Below, piece by piece: positions 48,299 through 59,527 of a DNA stretch of 64,000 bases. The DNA is from Punica granatum (lineage: Eukaryota > Streptophyta > Magnoliopsida > Myrtales > Lythraceae): positions 8,742,001-8,806,000 of the forward strand of contig NC_045131.1 of the NCBI RefSeq assembly GCF_007655135.1, in the 5' to 3' direction. The translations under genes and the position numbers were made by a program. Each line of letters starts with the position of its first letter. Within the stretch, counting starts at the first letter, position 1. The notes under the pieces were generated by a model that did no database searches, was not told the origin of the DNA, and saw nothing but the letters and a program-made list of their open reading frames with translations.

Positions 48299-51158
48299 TC
48301 AGACTGGAAGTTGATGCCCTTCTGATGAAGACAAGGCTAAGCTTAGTGGCTGAGGGCTGTTGCCGGAACAAAGGGACTGGAGGGCCTTCACGACTTCAGG
48401 CATCGAGGGTCGTTTCTCCGGCATCACGGACGTGCAGCGGAGTGCAATGTCAAGAGCTCCAAGCATCACTCGCTCTGAGCCACCCGATACTCTAGAGTCG
48501 AGAATTGTGAATGCTCCATTGGTTATGTTGATCTTCCTTCGGACCCACTTCACTATATCAAGGGAATCAGCAGAATCTTCTTCTTCAGCTTTACGGCCGG
48601 TTACCAGTTCAAGTAACACGACCCCGAAGCTGTACACGTCCATTTGCTCAGTAGCCCTCTTACTGTATCCACTCTCTGCAGTCGAGCAACAAAATGAGCA
48701 GTTAAAACACCAATCTTTCACGCTGTAAAACAGGGACTTCATGAGAAATTTTCCATTTTTTCGTTGGAAAATTTTACGTTCTTGGCTCGTTATGTTTACG
48801 ATTTAATCAAAATGAGAAAAACAAAGAAGCCGGAGAAATGGAACCCGTCGCCATACCTGGTGCATTGTAACAGGATGATGCAGATTCCGAGGCCACGGTT
48901 GTCTGAAATGCAGCTTCTCCCACAATACGGTCGAGGGCGAAATCTGTGAGCTTCGGCACGCAGTCTGAGTCAAGAAGGATATTATTTGACTTGATGTCTC
49001 GGTGAATTAAGTGTGGCACATAATCCTTGTGCAGGTAAGCTAATCCCTGAGCAACACCAATTGCGATCCTCAATCTGACGCTCCATCGTAACTCAAAATC
49101 AGGCCCACCAATCAAGTCCCCCAAGCTTCCACCCGGTAAGTATTCATAGATCATGAAGATCGTGTCATCGGAGTGGCAGAAGCCGAGGATCTTCGCGATG
49201 CTCTTGTGCCTTATTTTAGCTAGTGTCTTGATATCAGACTTCAGAGTCTTCGGAGATTGGTTCCGGAAATTCACCAATATCTTCACTGCCACGAGCTCGC
49301 CACTTGGTAGACTTAGAATGTACACTCTCCCAAACACCCCGCAAGTTCGAACAGCACTTTTTTCATTCATTCCCGCGATCAGGTCCTGCTCGGTGATCCG
49401 TAGAGGGTAGAAGAACACCGAGTGCCAAACCTTTTCCGCTTTTTGCTTGGAAGATTTACGATAAACCAAGAAACCAGCAGCGAATATCAGAAGACCGATG
49501 CCAAAGGCTATAGAGATAAGAGCACAAGCTAAAGTCGTTAGACCACCATCCCGGTGTCTCCTGGGCCCGAAATCAGAGCACGAGTTGGGTAATCCCGGGC
49601 CACAAAGCCCAGGATTTCCCTCGAGGAAGGAAGCTGGAAGGCCCGAGATTAGGAGCGCTGGAACTCGGCCGGAGAGCTGGTTGAATGACACATTGAAGAG
49701 GGCGAGCTTCAGATTCTGAAGCTCCTGTGGGATCGGTCCGCTTAGTTTGTTAGCTGATAGATCGAGGTAAGTTAACACCGGAAGATCGGCTAGAGATTCC
49801 GGTATTCCTGCAGACAGACTGTTGTCGGCCAACGACAAGGAGACTAGTTTCCGGCACTTCTTCAATTCCGGGATCTCACCGGAGAGTGCATTATGCGATA
49901 GATTTAGGATGCTCATGACAGGGGAATCACAGAAGTTGGGGGGGATTTCTCCAAGAAGACGGTTCATGGAGGCGGAGAATCGGTAAAGGCTCTTGACTAG
50001 GCCGAGACCCTGAGGGATCTTGCCGGTGAAGCTGTTGTTATCAATCTGAACCTGCTCCAACTGAGAAGCCGTAGATATCAAGTCGGGTATCTCCCCCGAG
50101 AACTGGTTGTTTTCGGCTCGGATGATCTTGATCTTGGGCAAGGACCAGAGCCCACTGGGAAAGTCGCCATGGAACTCATTGTTCTGAACTTGGAACCTCT
50201 CAAGGCTTCGGCACCCTCCGATGGCGTCGAGCAGCGAGCCATTGAAGAAGTTGGTGTGGAGGCTGAGGCTTATGAGACCATTTCCAGCACAAACCCCATC
50301 CGGGAAAGCCCCACTGAGCCTGTTCTGTGAAACATCGAAGGAGGCCAAGTTCTTGAGGGAAGCAAGCGTGGGAAGCTTACCGGTCAAGTTGTTCTCAGAC
50401 AGGTCAAGAGTGGTTAGTTTCTGCAACCCGACAATGGAATCAGGAATTACACCATAAAAGCCACAGCTTTGTAGGAAGATCTTCTCGAGGTTCTTGAGGC
50501 TCCATATCTCGGAGGGGATCTCGCTCGTCAGGAATGGGTTCAAAGACAAGTCGAGCACGGTGAGCTCAGTGAGGTTCCCGAAAGCAGAGGAAGGGACGGT
50601 ACCGGAGAGCAAGTTGCCACCCAAGTTGAGGACTTGAAGGGTCCTCAACAGTCCTATGCTTTCTGGGATTTTGCCCTCGACTCCATTCCTGCTCAAATCA
50701 AGAACCCTGAGGGAGCGGAACCCAGAGACCTGCTCGGGGATCGGGCCCCAGATGAGGTTGTTGCTGAGGTTCAGGACCTGAAGAGAGCTGCATTCGGACA
50801 GGTGCAGAGGAATGGGCTGCTTGAAGAGGTTGCCGGCGAGGTTGAGTTCGGTGAGGCTCTGGAGCTCGCAGATGGAGGGTGAGATTTCTCCGGAAAGGTT
50901 GAAGCTTTGGAGGTCGATGGAGGTGACGGAGAGACGGGAAGTGGAAGGGATGAGGGAGCAGGCGACGCCGGCCCAGCTGCAGTGGGAGGAGGAGGAGTTG
51001 GAGCTGGACCAGGTGGAGAGGGAGCGGCTGGGGTCCTCAACGGAGGCCCTGAAGGAGAGGAGAATGTCAGCTTCGGAGGAGGAGGTGGAGGCCAAGGTAA
51101 TGATGATCAGTTGCAGGGTTACAGAGAGGAACAATGGGAATGTGCAGGTAGAAGCCAT
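48299..51158 (-). CDS. LRR receptor-like kinase, probably inactive (At5g06940 type)
   Basis: Two exons, 48857-51158 and 48299-48675, join in phase 1 to give 892 residues. Order: signal peptide (about 1-30); LRR N-terminal cap with the CSWAGVAC cysteines; about 18 extracellular LRRs of the LxxLxLxxNxLxGxIP type (about 80-510); LEGNPGLCG cap; membrane helix (about 541-566); kinase domain (about 600-880). The glycine loop is CGVFGRVY, VAVK lysine is K626, and HRDIKSNNILLD is intact at 719-730. The DFG motif is DFA (739-741), which usually weakens Mg-ATP binding. Exon 2 carries the APE-like APESGYSKRATEQMDVYSFG region to the end. It reads like Arabidopsis At5g06940, annotated as probably inactive. 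Such proteins signal at the plasma membrane as co-receptors; the ligand is unknown. The single intron lies within the activation segment. Confidence 0.93.
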
Positions 51159-52787
51159 TGGAGGAGGAGGAGGAGGAAGCTCGAGCTTCTTTGCTCGAAA
51201 AAGGAGGAGAAGTGAAGTGAAGTGAAGTGATACGAGTCCCGGAGAAATAGAGGGGGTTGAGTTTGATCTTTCTCAAGGAACAGTGACAAGACAAGGACAT
51301 TGCTAAAGAAAACAAAAATTGCATAAATAAGTCAAATAACTTTATCTAGCTAGGAGTAACTTTTTTTTTTTCCCTCAAATCCAGCCTTCTTTTTTTTTTT
51401 TGTTTTTCTTAATGTAATTTCCTGTATGAAAGGACAAACTATTTGTTTATTTTGAGTGAGAAAAAACTGTGAAAAGATAAAAATATCTATTTTTTCTCTT
51501 AAAAAAAGCAGAAATTTATTGCATGTAATTGAGGTTAAGAAAAAGAAATGAAATGTCCTTGACATGCAGCATAATTTACAAATCTAGTTCTGCATGCGTA
51601 TATTTTATCTGCAGTGAAATCGAAATTCACTAAAAATATTTCATTATTGAGAACTAGGTTAATGCCCAAATATGAATAAATTTCAGTTAATATATAAGCC
51701 GCGAACAACTCGTGTTCTATTTAAAAAAAAAACTAGTGGAATCACAAGGCAAGTGTACAAAAATAACTCAAGAAAAGTCAAATCGTGTACAATTCAATGG
51801 AGTCGAATATTACCATAAAAAGGAAATTACACTGCCTTCTGTCCACCAGAGGAAAATTGAATTACATTCACAAAAAGGGGTAAAAAGTGAATCATTTTGC
51901 TTATGAGTGTTGCGTTTGCGGTGGAAGCAAAGGATTTTCCAAATGCTTTTTACGTAGCACATGAGAGGTAATTTTGCAGAGGCATGCAGTAGTAGTAGAT
52001 GGAGACATATTAAATTGAACATCAAATGCATGCCCGTTTGAAACTTTAAAGAATTTTCTTTACAAATGAAATTTTGAATATATATATATATATATATATA
52101 TATCCCAAAATATGGCAGGGGGAAAGAATAACTCAAAAGCAAAGGATTTTTGGCTGTGAATGTTATTAGAAATTACAATAAGAGTAAAAAAAAAGCATGA
52201 GGTGTAAAAATCCATGTTGAATGAGTGATGTTGGAGGTGCTTAGAGCGTAACTGATCCTTTTACTGCATGGCGTTTTTACGTAGGTTCAATGATGATGTG
52301 AGCAAATCCCAGCATACATGATGAGCTCCACCTTTTCTCCTCTACCTACTAAAAGGTAAAAAATTTGCATGCCCATCTCATGCCATGCATGATTATTAAT
52401 TGCTTTATATTGTCTATTACATAGCTGTTGTGTTGCAAAGTTTTCTTCAGTACTCTTCTTCATTGTAGCTGGTAAGATAAAATAGAATCCTAGGAAAAAA
52501 AAGTTGAAATTGTCTATAGTCAATGGATCGATGAATATATATCTCTTGTTTTACACGGGATGAAGATAAATTCTTGCAGAGAGAAATTCGTGCTATATAT
52601 CCATACTTATCCTAAAAGAAAAAAGAGTTAATTACACAAAAAAATCCAACTTTTGAAGTCAATTTCAAATCTTTTAGAACGTTTTAATTGTAGCCAAAAA
52701 AGATTTATCACTCTAAATGTTTGCTAAAATGGGACACTGTTGGCAATGTTTTTCTTCATCTTTTCTTGACTGTTATATTTATTTGGA

Positions 52788-53136
52788 CAAATTACCTCAT
52801 ATATCTTATAGTTTCACATGTTTTTCAAATTTATCATATGCTTTTGAAATGATCAAAAATATCACATGGTTTACTTTTTTTTCCAAATTTATCATGTCAT
52901 TATATATCCGTCAATATTTAACGGACTCACTACCGTGGCCCTTTTACTCGGGATAGATTTGAGAAAAAAATTAAAATCATAGGATAGTTTTGTGGTCTAC
53001 TTACGTTTCATTGACGGAAAATATAATACCGGTATATATTTAAAAAAATATATAAATCATGGGAAATTTTAGATCAATTTTAAAAGCACACGATAGATTT
53101 GAAAGAAATGTGAAATCATAGGATATATGAGGTAAA
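52788..53136. mobile_element. MITE-like inverted repeat
   Basis: About 60 bp at the left (52788-52850, containing TACCTCATATATC and TTTCACAT) reappears inverted at 53078-53136 (containing ATGTGAAATCATAGGATATA). The 350-bp unit is AT-rich and noncoding. Superfamily is unclear because the target duplication was not identified. Confidence 0.6.
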
Positions 53137-55101
53137 AACTCCCATAATTCAAATCTTTCAAAGGTTCGAGTGTTTCAACCTGACACTCCCGGTTTCTTTC
53201 ATGGTCAATTCATGATCACTATTGAGGTTATAAAAGTCTCTAGAGACCTTGCAATAAATTCAATCGGACAAGGTGATCATTCGGGAAGCTACCTTTATTG
53301 GATACGCTAGTGAATTATTTAATCAAAAAAATTTAAAATAATAATAATTTTCATATTTTCATTAGATTTTTATAGTTTTGAGTTACCGGAATGCCGAGAA
53401 AAAAAAGATAAAATATGATAGAAAATTAATAATCTGATGAGTAGAGACTAACAAAGCATGCATAGATTTACTTTCTCATCAATCTAAACGTTGGGATAGA
53501 TTTGAAACTAACTGCAAATATGCGATCCTTTTACTTAACTAAGCCAGGAAATTAGAAAATTGTCCACTATATGAAGACATGTTATGTTGATTCTATACAA
53601 GGAAGAAACAAAGCTCGTTAATTAACAGTATAGTATATGATGGCTTGTGAGAAGTATTATTATAATCGTATCTCCTGCCTATCTATATTAATTGAGACCG
53701 ACTTCTTGATCCATTTATATATGTTGATTGCTTTTTTTTTTCATGAATATGTTGATTGCTACCTATATTTATGTGAGGTCAGTGTTTTATTAATTGTTTA
53801 GTTATTATAGTATAAATCACTTGAAAACAGAACATGTGAATAGACTAAAATGATGTACATATAGAACCTAAACATGACTCAAATAAATACAAAAGAACAT
53901 TGCAATCTTGTTTTATCTTTTGTTTTTACAAACATCTAAAAAAAGTGCTTGCTATATATTACTTTGGGTTGTTGACTTCATAAATAACTAACAAATGTAA
54001 TTGTCATTCTTTTTTTAAAAAAAATATTTGGACCAGCAGGCTTAATTCAGCCTATGGCCCAACATTTTGACCCTCGAAAGCATCATTCCCCAAGTATATA
54101 ATAATCTAATTCGTCCACCATAAAAAAAACCTATTTCTTGTTTTATTTTATCAATTATATATTTTTCTTCATTTTGTCATTGTTATTGTTATTTCATGTT
54201 ATTATTATTATAATAATAGTATAAATTACCAGCAGGGAATAAATGGCCGAATACAGGAGCTTGGAAAGGGACTTTTAAGAGCCAACCCGTGAATGCAAGT
54301 CCGAGCAGATAAAGACAACAGTCCACTTCGCACGTGCTAACATTCTGGACGTATTTCAATGCACCCCCCTACATGATATATTTAGTTTTTTTTTTCCTGG
54401 AAACATGATATATTTAGTTAGAAAAACAAATTAAATACATTATAATGATTCACAATGAGGCAATAAACTGGGAAAACCATTCATTCGGTATGACTTGTAC
54501 ATTGATATAAAGAAGTAACTGAACGCTAAAAATAAATAAGTAGCTGAAAATAAATTATGTGCGTGTCTTTAAGGAATCGGTCCTCATTTTTTATGACCAT
54601 CATATCAATGTTTTTTTAGCATGATGTGCCATAACAGATACTAATACCGATCCTTAAAAGGGATTTCTCGATGAAAATAGTGAAAATTTTGTTACAGATT
54701 TATTTATATATTTTGCTGGAGGTTGTTAAAATTGAAGCTGTCCTGTTTTTTCTTGGTAAAAAGAATAGAAGGAGAAAAAGAAAAGGTTAAATTTTCTGTG
54801 TCTCTCTGAAGTTTCTGAAATTGACTTTGTGAAAGCAGTTTTGACTTGGGGCCGTAAATGTATTAAAGCAAAGGACAGCAATTATTGCAGCGGTTCTGCC
54901 AAGAATCTATTGATGATCCAAGCCAACCTGTAAGAAATTTCTTTTTAAGAAAATTAATTAGGTGATAAATCCTCTGTCTTTTCTCTTTTTACTGTTCCAT
55001 AATGGTCCTCTTTTCTTCCAAATAATAAAAGAAAAAGGAAAAATGAATTATTGTTACTAAGAACACGATTTGATAAAACTAAATTTGCAAAATTAAGCAT
55101 T

Positions 55102-55172
55102 CAACAACAACAACAACAACAATAATAATAATAATAATAAGAAGAAGAAGTAGTAGTAGTAGTAGTAGTAGT
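55102..55172 (+). repeat. Compound trinucleotide repeat
   Basis: Successive tracts of (CAA)n, (TAA)n, (GAA)n and (GTA)n run without interruption, each step changing one base of the unit. Confidence 0.9.
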
Positions 55173-57395
55173 AAAACAGTGTATATATGTATAGCCAAAA
55201 GCCAGTTCAATTAGACATGCATGCAGGGATAAACTGAGTGGGCTTAGGGGTGACAATCACCTGCCCCTAGAATTCCCACACCATAAGAAAATTTACATAC
55301 ATTTTTTGAAATTTTAAGAAAATGTCTTATATTTACCCCTTTAACTCAATAAATCTATCTTATTGTTCATCCCTTCAAGGATCTCGTCCCTCTACGTATA
55401 AATCTTGGATCAGTCCTTGCATGCATGAATAGTATTCGATCATTTTTTCCATCACCAAACCATCCTGACACGCAGAGTTGGTCAACAGATCAAGAAATAT
55501 TCCGGTTGGGTTTTGCCAATGTCAAACACAGCTTGGAAATACTATTCAAGTTGTCCCTAATGGGGGTCAAAACCCCTTGTCCTTTAATGTCTTATTATAC
55601 TAAACCAACAGTGTCTCTGTTATTATTAATGCCCCAATTTCTCCTTTATCAAAAAGTCTAGTAGTACTAACACTGGCTCGACATAATACTATTCTCACCC
55701 GAGTCAACTCTGTGAATAGCACAAACCGAGAGAATCCAAAGGCATGAAATTGGAGAACTAAAGACAAGGCACGACCCATCAATTTTTTCCGCATGAACTA
55801 ATTGCACCTTTTTCCCTTGGAGAGGTTAAAAGCATGCTTGGTATGTAATTTAGAAAGGGCATATGGGTATTTGTGCAAAATTGTTGGGTAATATTCCCTA
55901 GGAAGAGGGAATTCCCAAATCCCACCAAGACAAAATGTGCTTTTGTCTTTGATATGAACCCTAAAAGAACAGAGAAGAAAGCTAACAAGACATGGCATGG
56001 CAATTGTGGGGTGGGGATGGGATGAAATTGAGTGACCAAGAAAGAAAAATCCCCGAGGAGGATCAAAGTTGGTTTCATGGAATTTCATTCGCTTGGCCTT
56101 TTTCTTCTTCCATCAAAACTGCACTTATTGCATTGAAGAAAGCCATGAGAAGAGTAATCATGCACTTAGACACACACAAAAATGCTCATCTTCTTGGACA
56201 TTGCTTTTCAGTGAGAAGTGGGGCCAAACAATGCCCAAGGTTGTTCAATTTGCCATGCTCAAAGGAAGACTTTTTTCCTCTCCTCCCCTCCCTTTCTTGA
56301 TTGCAATCAAGAAATGTGTATGTTCATCTCATCAATTGGTCGAAGGGAAATCATGCTAGGTGGAGGCCCAGGAGGATAACAATCAGAGAGAGCCTAATGT
56401 AGTTTATGATCTCTTCAGAAGATATAAAATTTGAAGGACTTCAATGGTTTGGTGTCTTCGATCAGAGAATGATGGTTTCCGCGGTTTATAATTGCATTAG
56501 TACTCAATACCATCTTCACATGCTTATGCAAGATATACGTGACATCTTAGATCTGAACTTCGATTAACTTTTAGCACGTAGAAAAAAGAGAAACTAAAGC
56601 CAAAAGCCTTTTGTATTTCTCAATTCAATACCATCTAAAGGGACTCAATTATTATTCGTTCACCATATTCATAAGAAATCTATTGTACATTATGCATTGA
56701 CTCCGGTATCCTTTATTCAGCTTAAAGGTCGACCGAATGAAGTGGCCTTGCGTAGAGAAAGTTTTATATATAAAGGAGTTCACATGACAAAATCACAACC
56801 ATAAAGTAATTCCAATTTCCATTAATTTTTAAAAATATCACAAAAATAGAAATTTTTAAGTATTTTATGATTTTGTCACGTGAATTCTATTAGATATAAT
56901 GTTTGTGTAGCTATTCTACTCATTGGTTTGAGCTGCACTGATAAATGGTCAACACCATAATGCACATATTTGTTATGTTCTTCCACGGTTAGTTGTGAGT
57001 TGCCAATGTGATGCACAGCTGACGACATAGTTCAACTGATAAGAGCAATTGTCTAAAGGATAAACATCGATAATTTTTATTAACTTTAGTAACTTTTTTT
57101 TTTTGGACATCATAACTTTAGAAACTAAAATAACTAAAAGAGTATGTTGAGGTCTTTGAGGACAAAATAGAAAGATATCTAAAGATGTACACGAAAACTT
57201 AAAGACCACGTTTGATCGCCCGTATATAGGGTGAATAGGATTTATAACATCCCAAACCCACATTTTGGTGACTATAAGATGGAGGCTGGGTTTAATTTCG
57301 TCAGAATATAGTTATGGGTTTTTCTAATCCTATGCTCTATCATTACTTACTATAACTAAAATATAACCCATTAATACAACAATTACAATTTTTTT

Positions 57396-57543
57396 GGATT
57401 ATAAAAGAGGTCCGTAGGCTTAGTATAACGAAATAAAAATCATAATAGCTAATAAAAAGACATGAGTAATCTCACCGAGTATTAAATTCGAAACCTCATA
57501 ATTACCAGACGATGGTGTGCGTTACTGTGCTACACCGTCTTTT
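57396..57543 (-). repeat. SINE nested in the left arm of the foldback element
   Basis: The minus strand reads A-box-like TGTAGCACAGTAACG, B-box AGGTTTCGAATTT, then GTGAGATTACTCATGTC and a tail ending in A's. Flanking direct repeats of about 15 bp (ACAATTACAATTTTT at the left, ACAACTATAATTTTT at the right) fit a target duplication. The intact right arm of the foldback shows the empty site. Confidence 0.7.
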
Positions 57544-58073
57544 AACAACTATAATTTTTCAATGGCTAATATGCCCCTAATCTCTCTTACCAAATTAATC
57601 CGTAATCCCTTCTTACCAAATGACCCAATCCATTAAATCCACACAACTCATTTTCATTCGAAAATCTTGAGGTTTTTCTGGACATTTGGCCAAATATTTT
57701 TGTTGGTGAGTGACAAATCCCTCTCTTTCTTTTTAGCAAAAAATATTTCTTATAACATTTTGGCAAGAGATTTTGCTAAAAATATTCCTGATGACAGCTC
57801 GTCGGCAGCTCAGGAAGACTTCATAGCCACGACCCTGGGAGGGTGACGGTTTGCTTATGCTACAGCTGGAGCCGAAGCCCGATGATGATTCCTCCGCTTC
57901 GGATCTGCCAATGCTTTCCTTTGGCCTTCTTTTCTTAAGCAAAAAGGAAGAAAATCAATTGTCCTCCTCTTTTCTGTTCTACTAGTCTTCCTTTACTCCA
58001 TCAAATCAACTCTTACATTATTTTTTAAATGAGAACTTTTATATTTTTTGCTAAGGAATTTTCTAAGATGACT

Positions 58074-58161
58074 CGGGGTGAGCGTGACACGCCATCAGAG
58101 CCGTCTAGTATGCGAGCCCACACACAATACACGGTTGTGACGTGGTGTCACGCTCATCCCG
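58074..58161. repeat. Hairpin with 17-bp stem at the centre of the foldback
   Basis: CGGGGTGAGCGTGACAC at 58074-58090 pairs with GTGTCACGCTCATCCCG at 58145-58161 with one mismatch, around a 54-base loop. It could be the ends of a small nested element. Confidence 0.7.
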
Positions 58162-59065
58162 TGTCACTGTAGCCAGACTATGTTGTTAAAGAAAAAAGAG
58201 AGAGGGATTTGTCATTGGCCAACAAAAATGTTCGGCCAAATGTCCAAAAAAAGATATCAAGATTTCCTAATGAGAATGAATTGGATGAATTTAATATTAT
58301 GAATTTATTTGATAAGAAGACATTTATGGATTAATTTCGTAGGAGAGATTAGGTGTAACGATTATAGCCATTGAAAAATTATAGTTGTTGTATTAATGAG
58401 TCATAGTTTAGTCATGGTAAGTAACGATTATTTATCCTATGCCCCGAGGGCATAAGATAGAAAAACCCTATAATTTATTAAGGATCTAATATCAGCTTAG
58501 GGGTGGATTTATGGTGGATTAGGATAATATATAGTGCAAAAAGACCGAACTAACCCTGCCTCCATTTCAAAATTTTGAACTTCCCATGTTTGAGGAAACG
58601 GAAAGCCGGAAGAGGGACAGTAGGACTCAAAGTAGGCCACCACTACACCAACGACGTTGCCGGTGGCTTCAGATTCGTCCCTTCCTTTTCTCTTGAAGAG
58701 AGAGAGGCAACTATGGGGTGGCGTCCCAGGCAAGAGACCACTACATCGACTGGCGACCTTGCTGAGGGCGGCGGTGGCCGAAGTCAGGCAACCACCGCCC
58801 CTTTCCTGTTAAGCTATGTTCTTTTTTTTTTAAAAAAATATGTATATGTATATATATAATGTAAAACTAATTTTCCAAATTAATTTTTATTTTAAAATAT
58901 TAAACTATGAGTATATTGGTCATTTTCCTTTCTTATCCTAACCCTAAATTTTGGAATGAACCAAACAAAATTAGGATTATGAATATTCTCGGGATTTTAA
59001 CTCCTATCTTATCCTTCCCATAAATCATATCCAATTTGCATGACTAAATGTAGCCAAAAAGTTCA

Positions 59066-59204
59066 CCAATGTGACACATCGGCTTTAGACTAAGAGATTA
59101 TGAGTTCGATTCTTATCAGTGAGACTTATATGTCATTTTATTTCCTGTCTTTATATTTTGCCCAAGGGCATCCTTATGCCTAAAAGGGGAAAAAAAAAAA
59201 AAGA
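59066..59204 (+). repeat. tRNA-derived SINE with poly(A) tail
   Basis: B-box TGAGTTCGATTCTT is preceded by an A-box-like segment and followed by GTGAGACTTATATGTC and a 3' tail ending in about 13 A's near 59190-59204. The GTGAGA-TATGTC stretch resembles the SINE at 57396-57543, so they are probably one family. Confidence 0.6.
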
Positions 59205-59527
59205 AGCTCGAGGGCTTTTAACGGGCCACAATTAGGCCCGTAAAGTGGAATTTGGGTCGAAGTGCTCGCTCAGCTCTAGAGAGCACGGCCCAATGAGTTC
59301 CTGGGTCATTAGTAAACTATTGACTCATTAAAATCTGCTGTACGGAAGCCGCGTGGGACCGGAAAAATCCGGCGCGAAAGAGGGCCTGGAATGGCGGGAA
59401 TTTCGATCGGAGAAAAGCCCTAAAAATTGAATCTTTCATTTCTCTCCTCTCCTCACTTCAATCGCTTTACTCCATAGAAGGTTCTTTCGCTTCTCTTCCG
59501 CAGTTTCACGAACACTCAACCTCACAA

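Larger units (their letters stand above)
57280..58470. mobile_element. Large imperfect foldback element
   Basis: The left arm (about 57280-57735) and right arm (about 58187-58470) are inverted copies. For example GACATTTGGCC, TTTTTGTTGG and GACAAATCCCTCTC on the left match the reverse complement of GAGAGGGATTTGTC, CCAACAAAAA and GGCCAAATGTC on the right. The left arm is broken by a SINE at 57396-57543, while the right arm is continuous there. The outer ends are unclear and may extend to about 57205 and 59053. Confidence 0.6.
51159..59527. other. Gene-free repeat-rich region between the kinase and DNAJ genes
   Basis: The first ~170 bp is the kinase leader. The rest is AT-rich with (TA)n at about 52078-52103, a MITE at 52788-53136, a compound trinucleotide repeat at about 55102-55172, a foldback structure at about 57280-58470 and SINEs at 57396-57543 and 59066-59204. 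Frames at 55425-55661 and 55992-56359 have no family features and are not called. Confidence 0.55.

Noticed and set aside
50634..51225. Plus-strand frames inside the receptor kinase exon
   Set aside because: They are antisense shadows of the GC-rich LRR coding sequence.
55992..56359. Two overlapping plus-strand frames of about 100 codons
   Set aside because: No conserved motif or splice structure; they share bases in different frames.
58575..58859. 94-codon frame near the foldback element
   Set aside because: It begins and ends in repeat sequence and runs into a TA-rich tract, with no domain.
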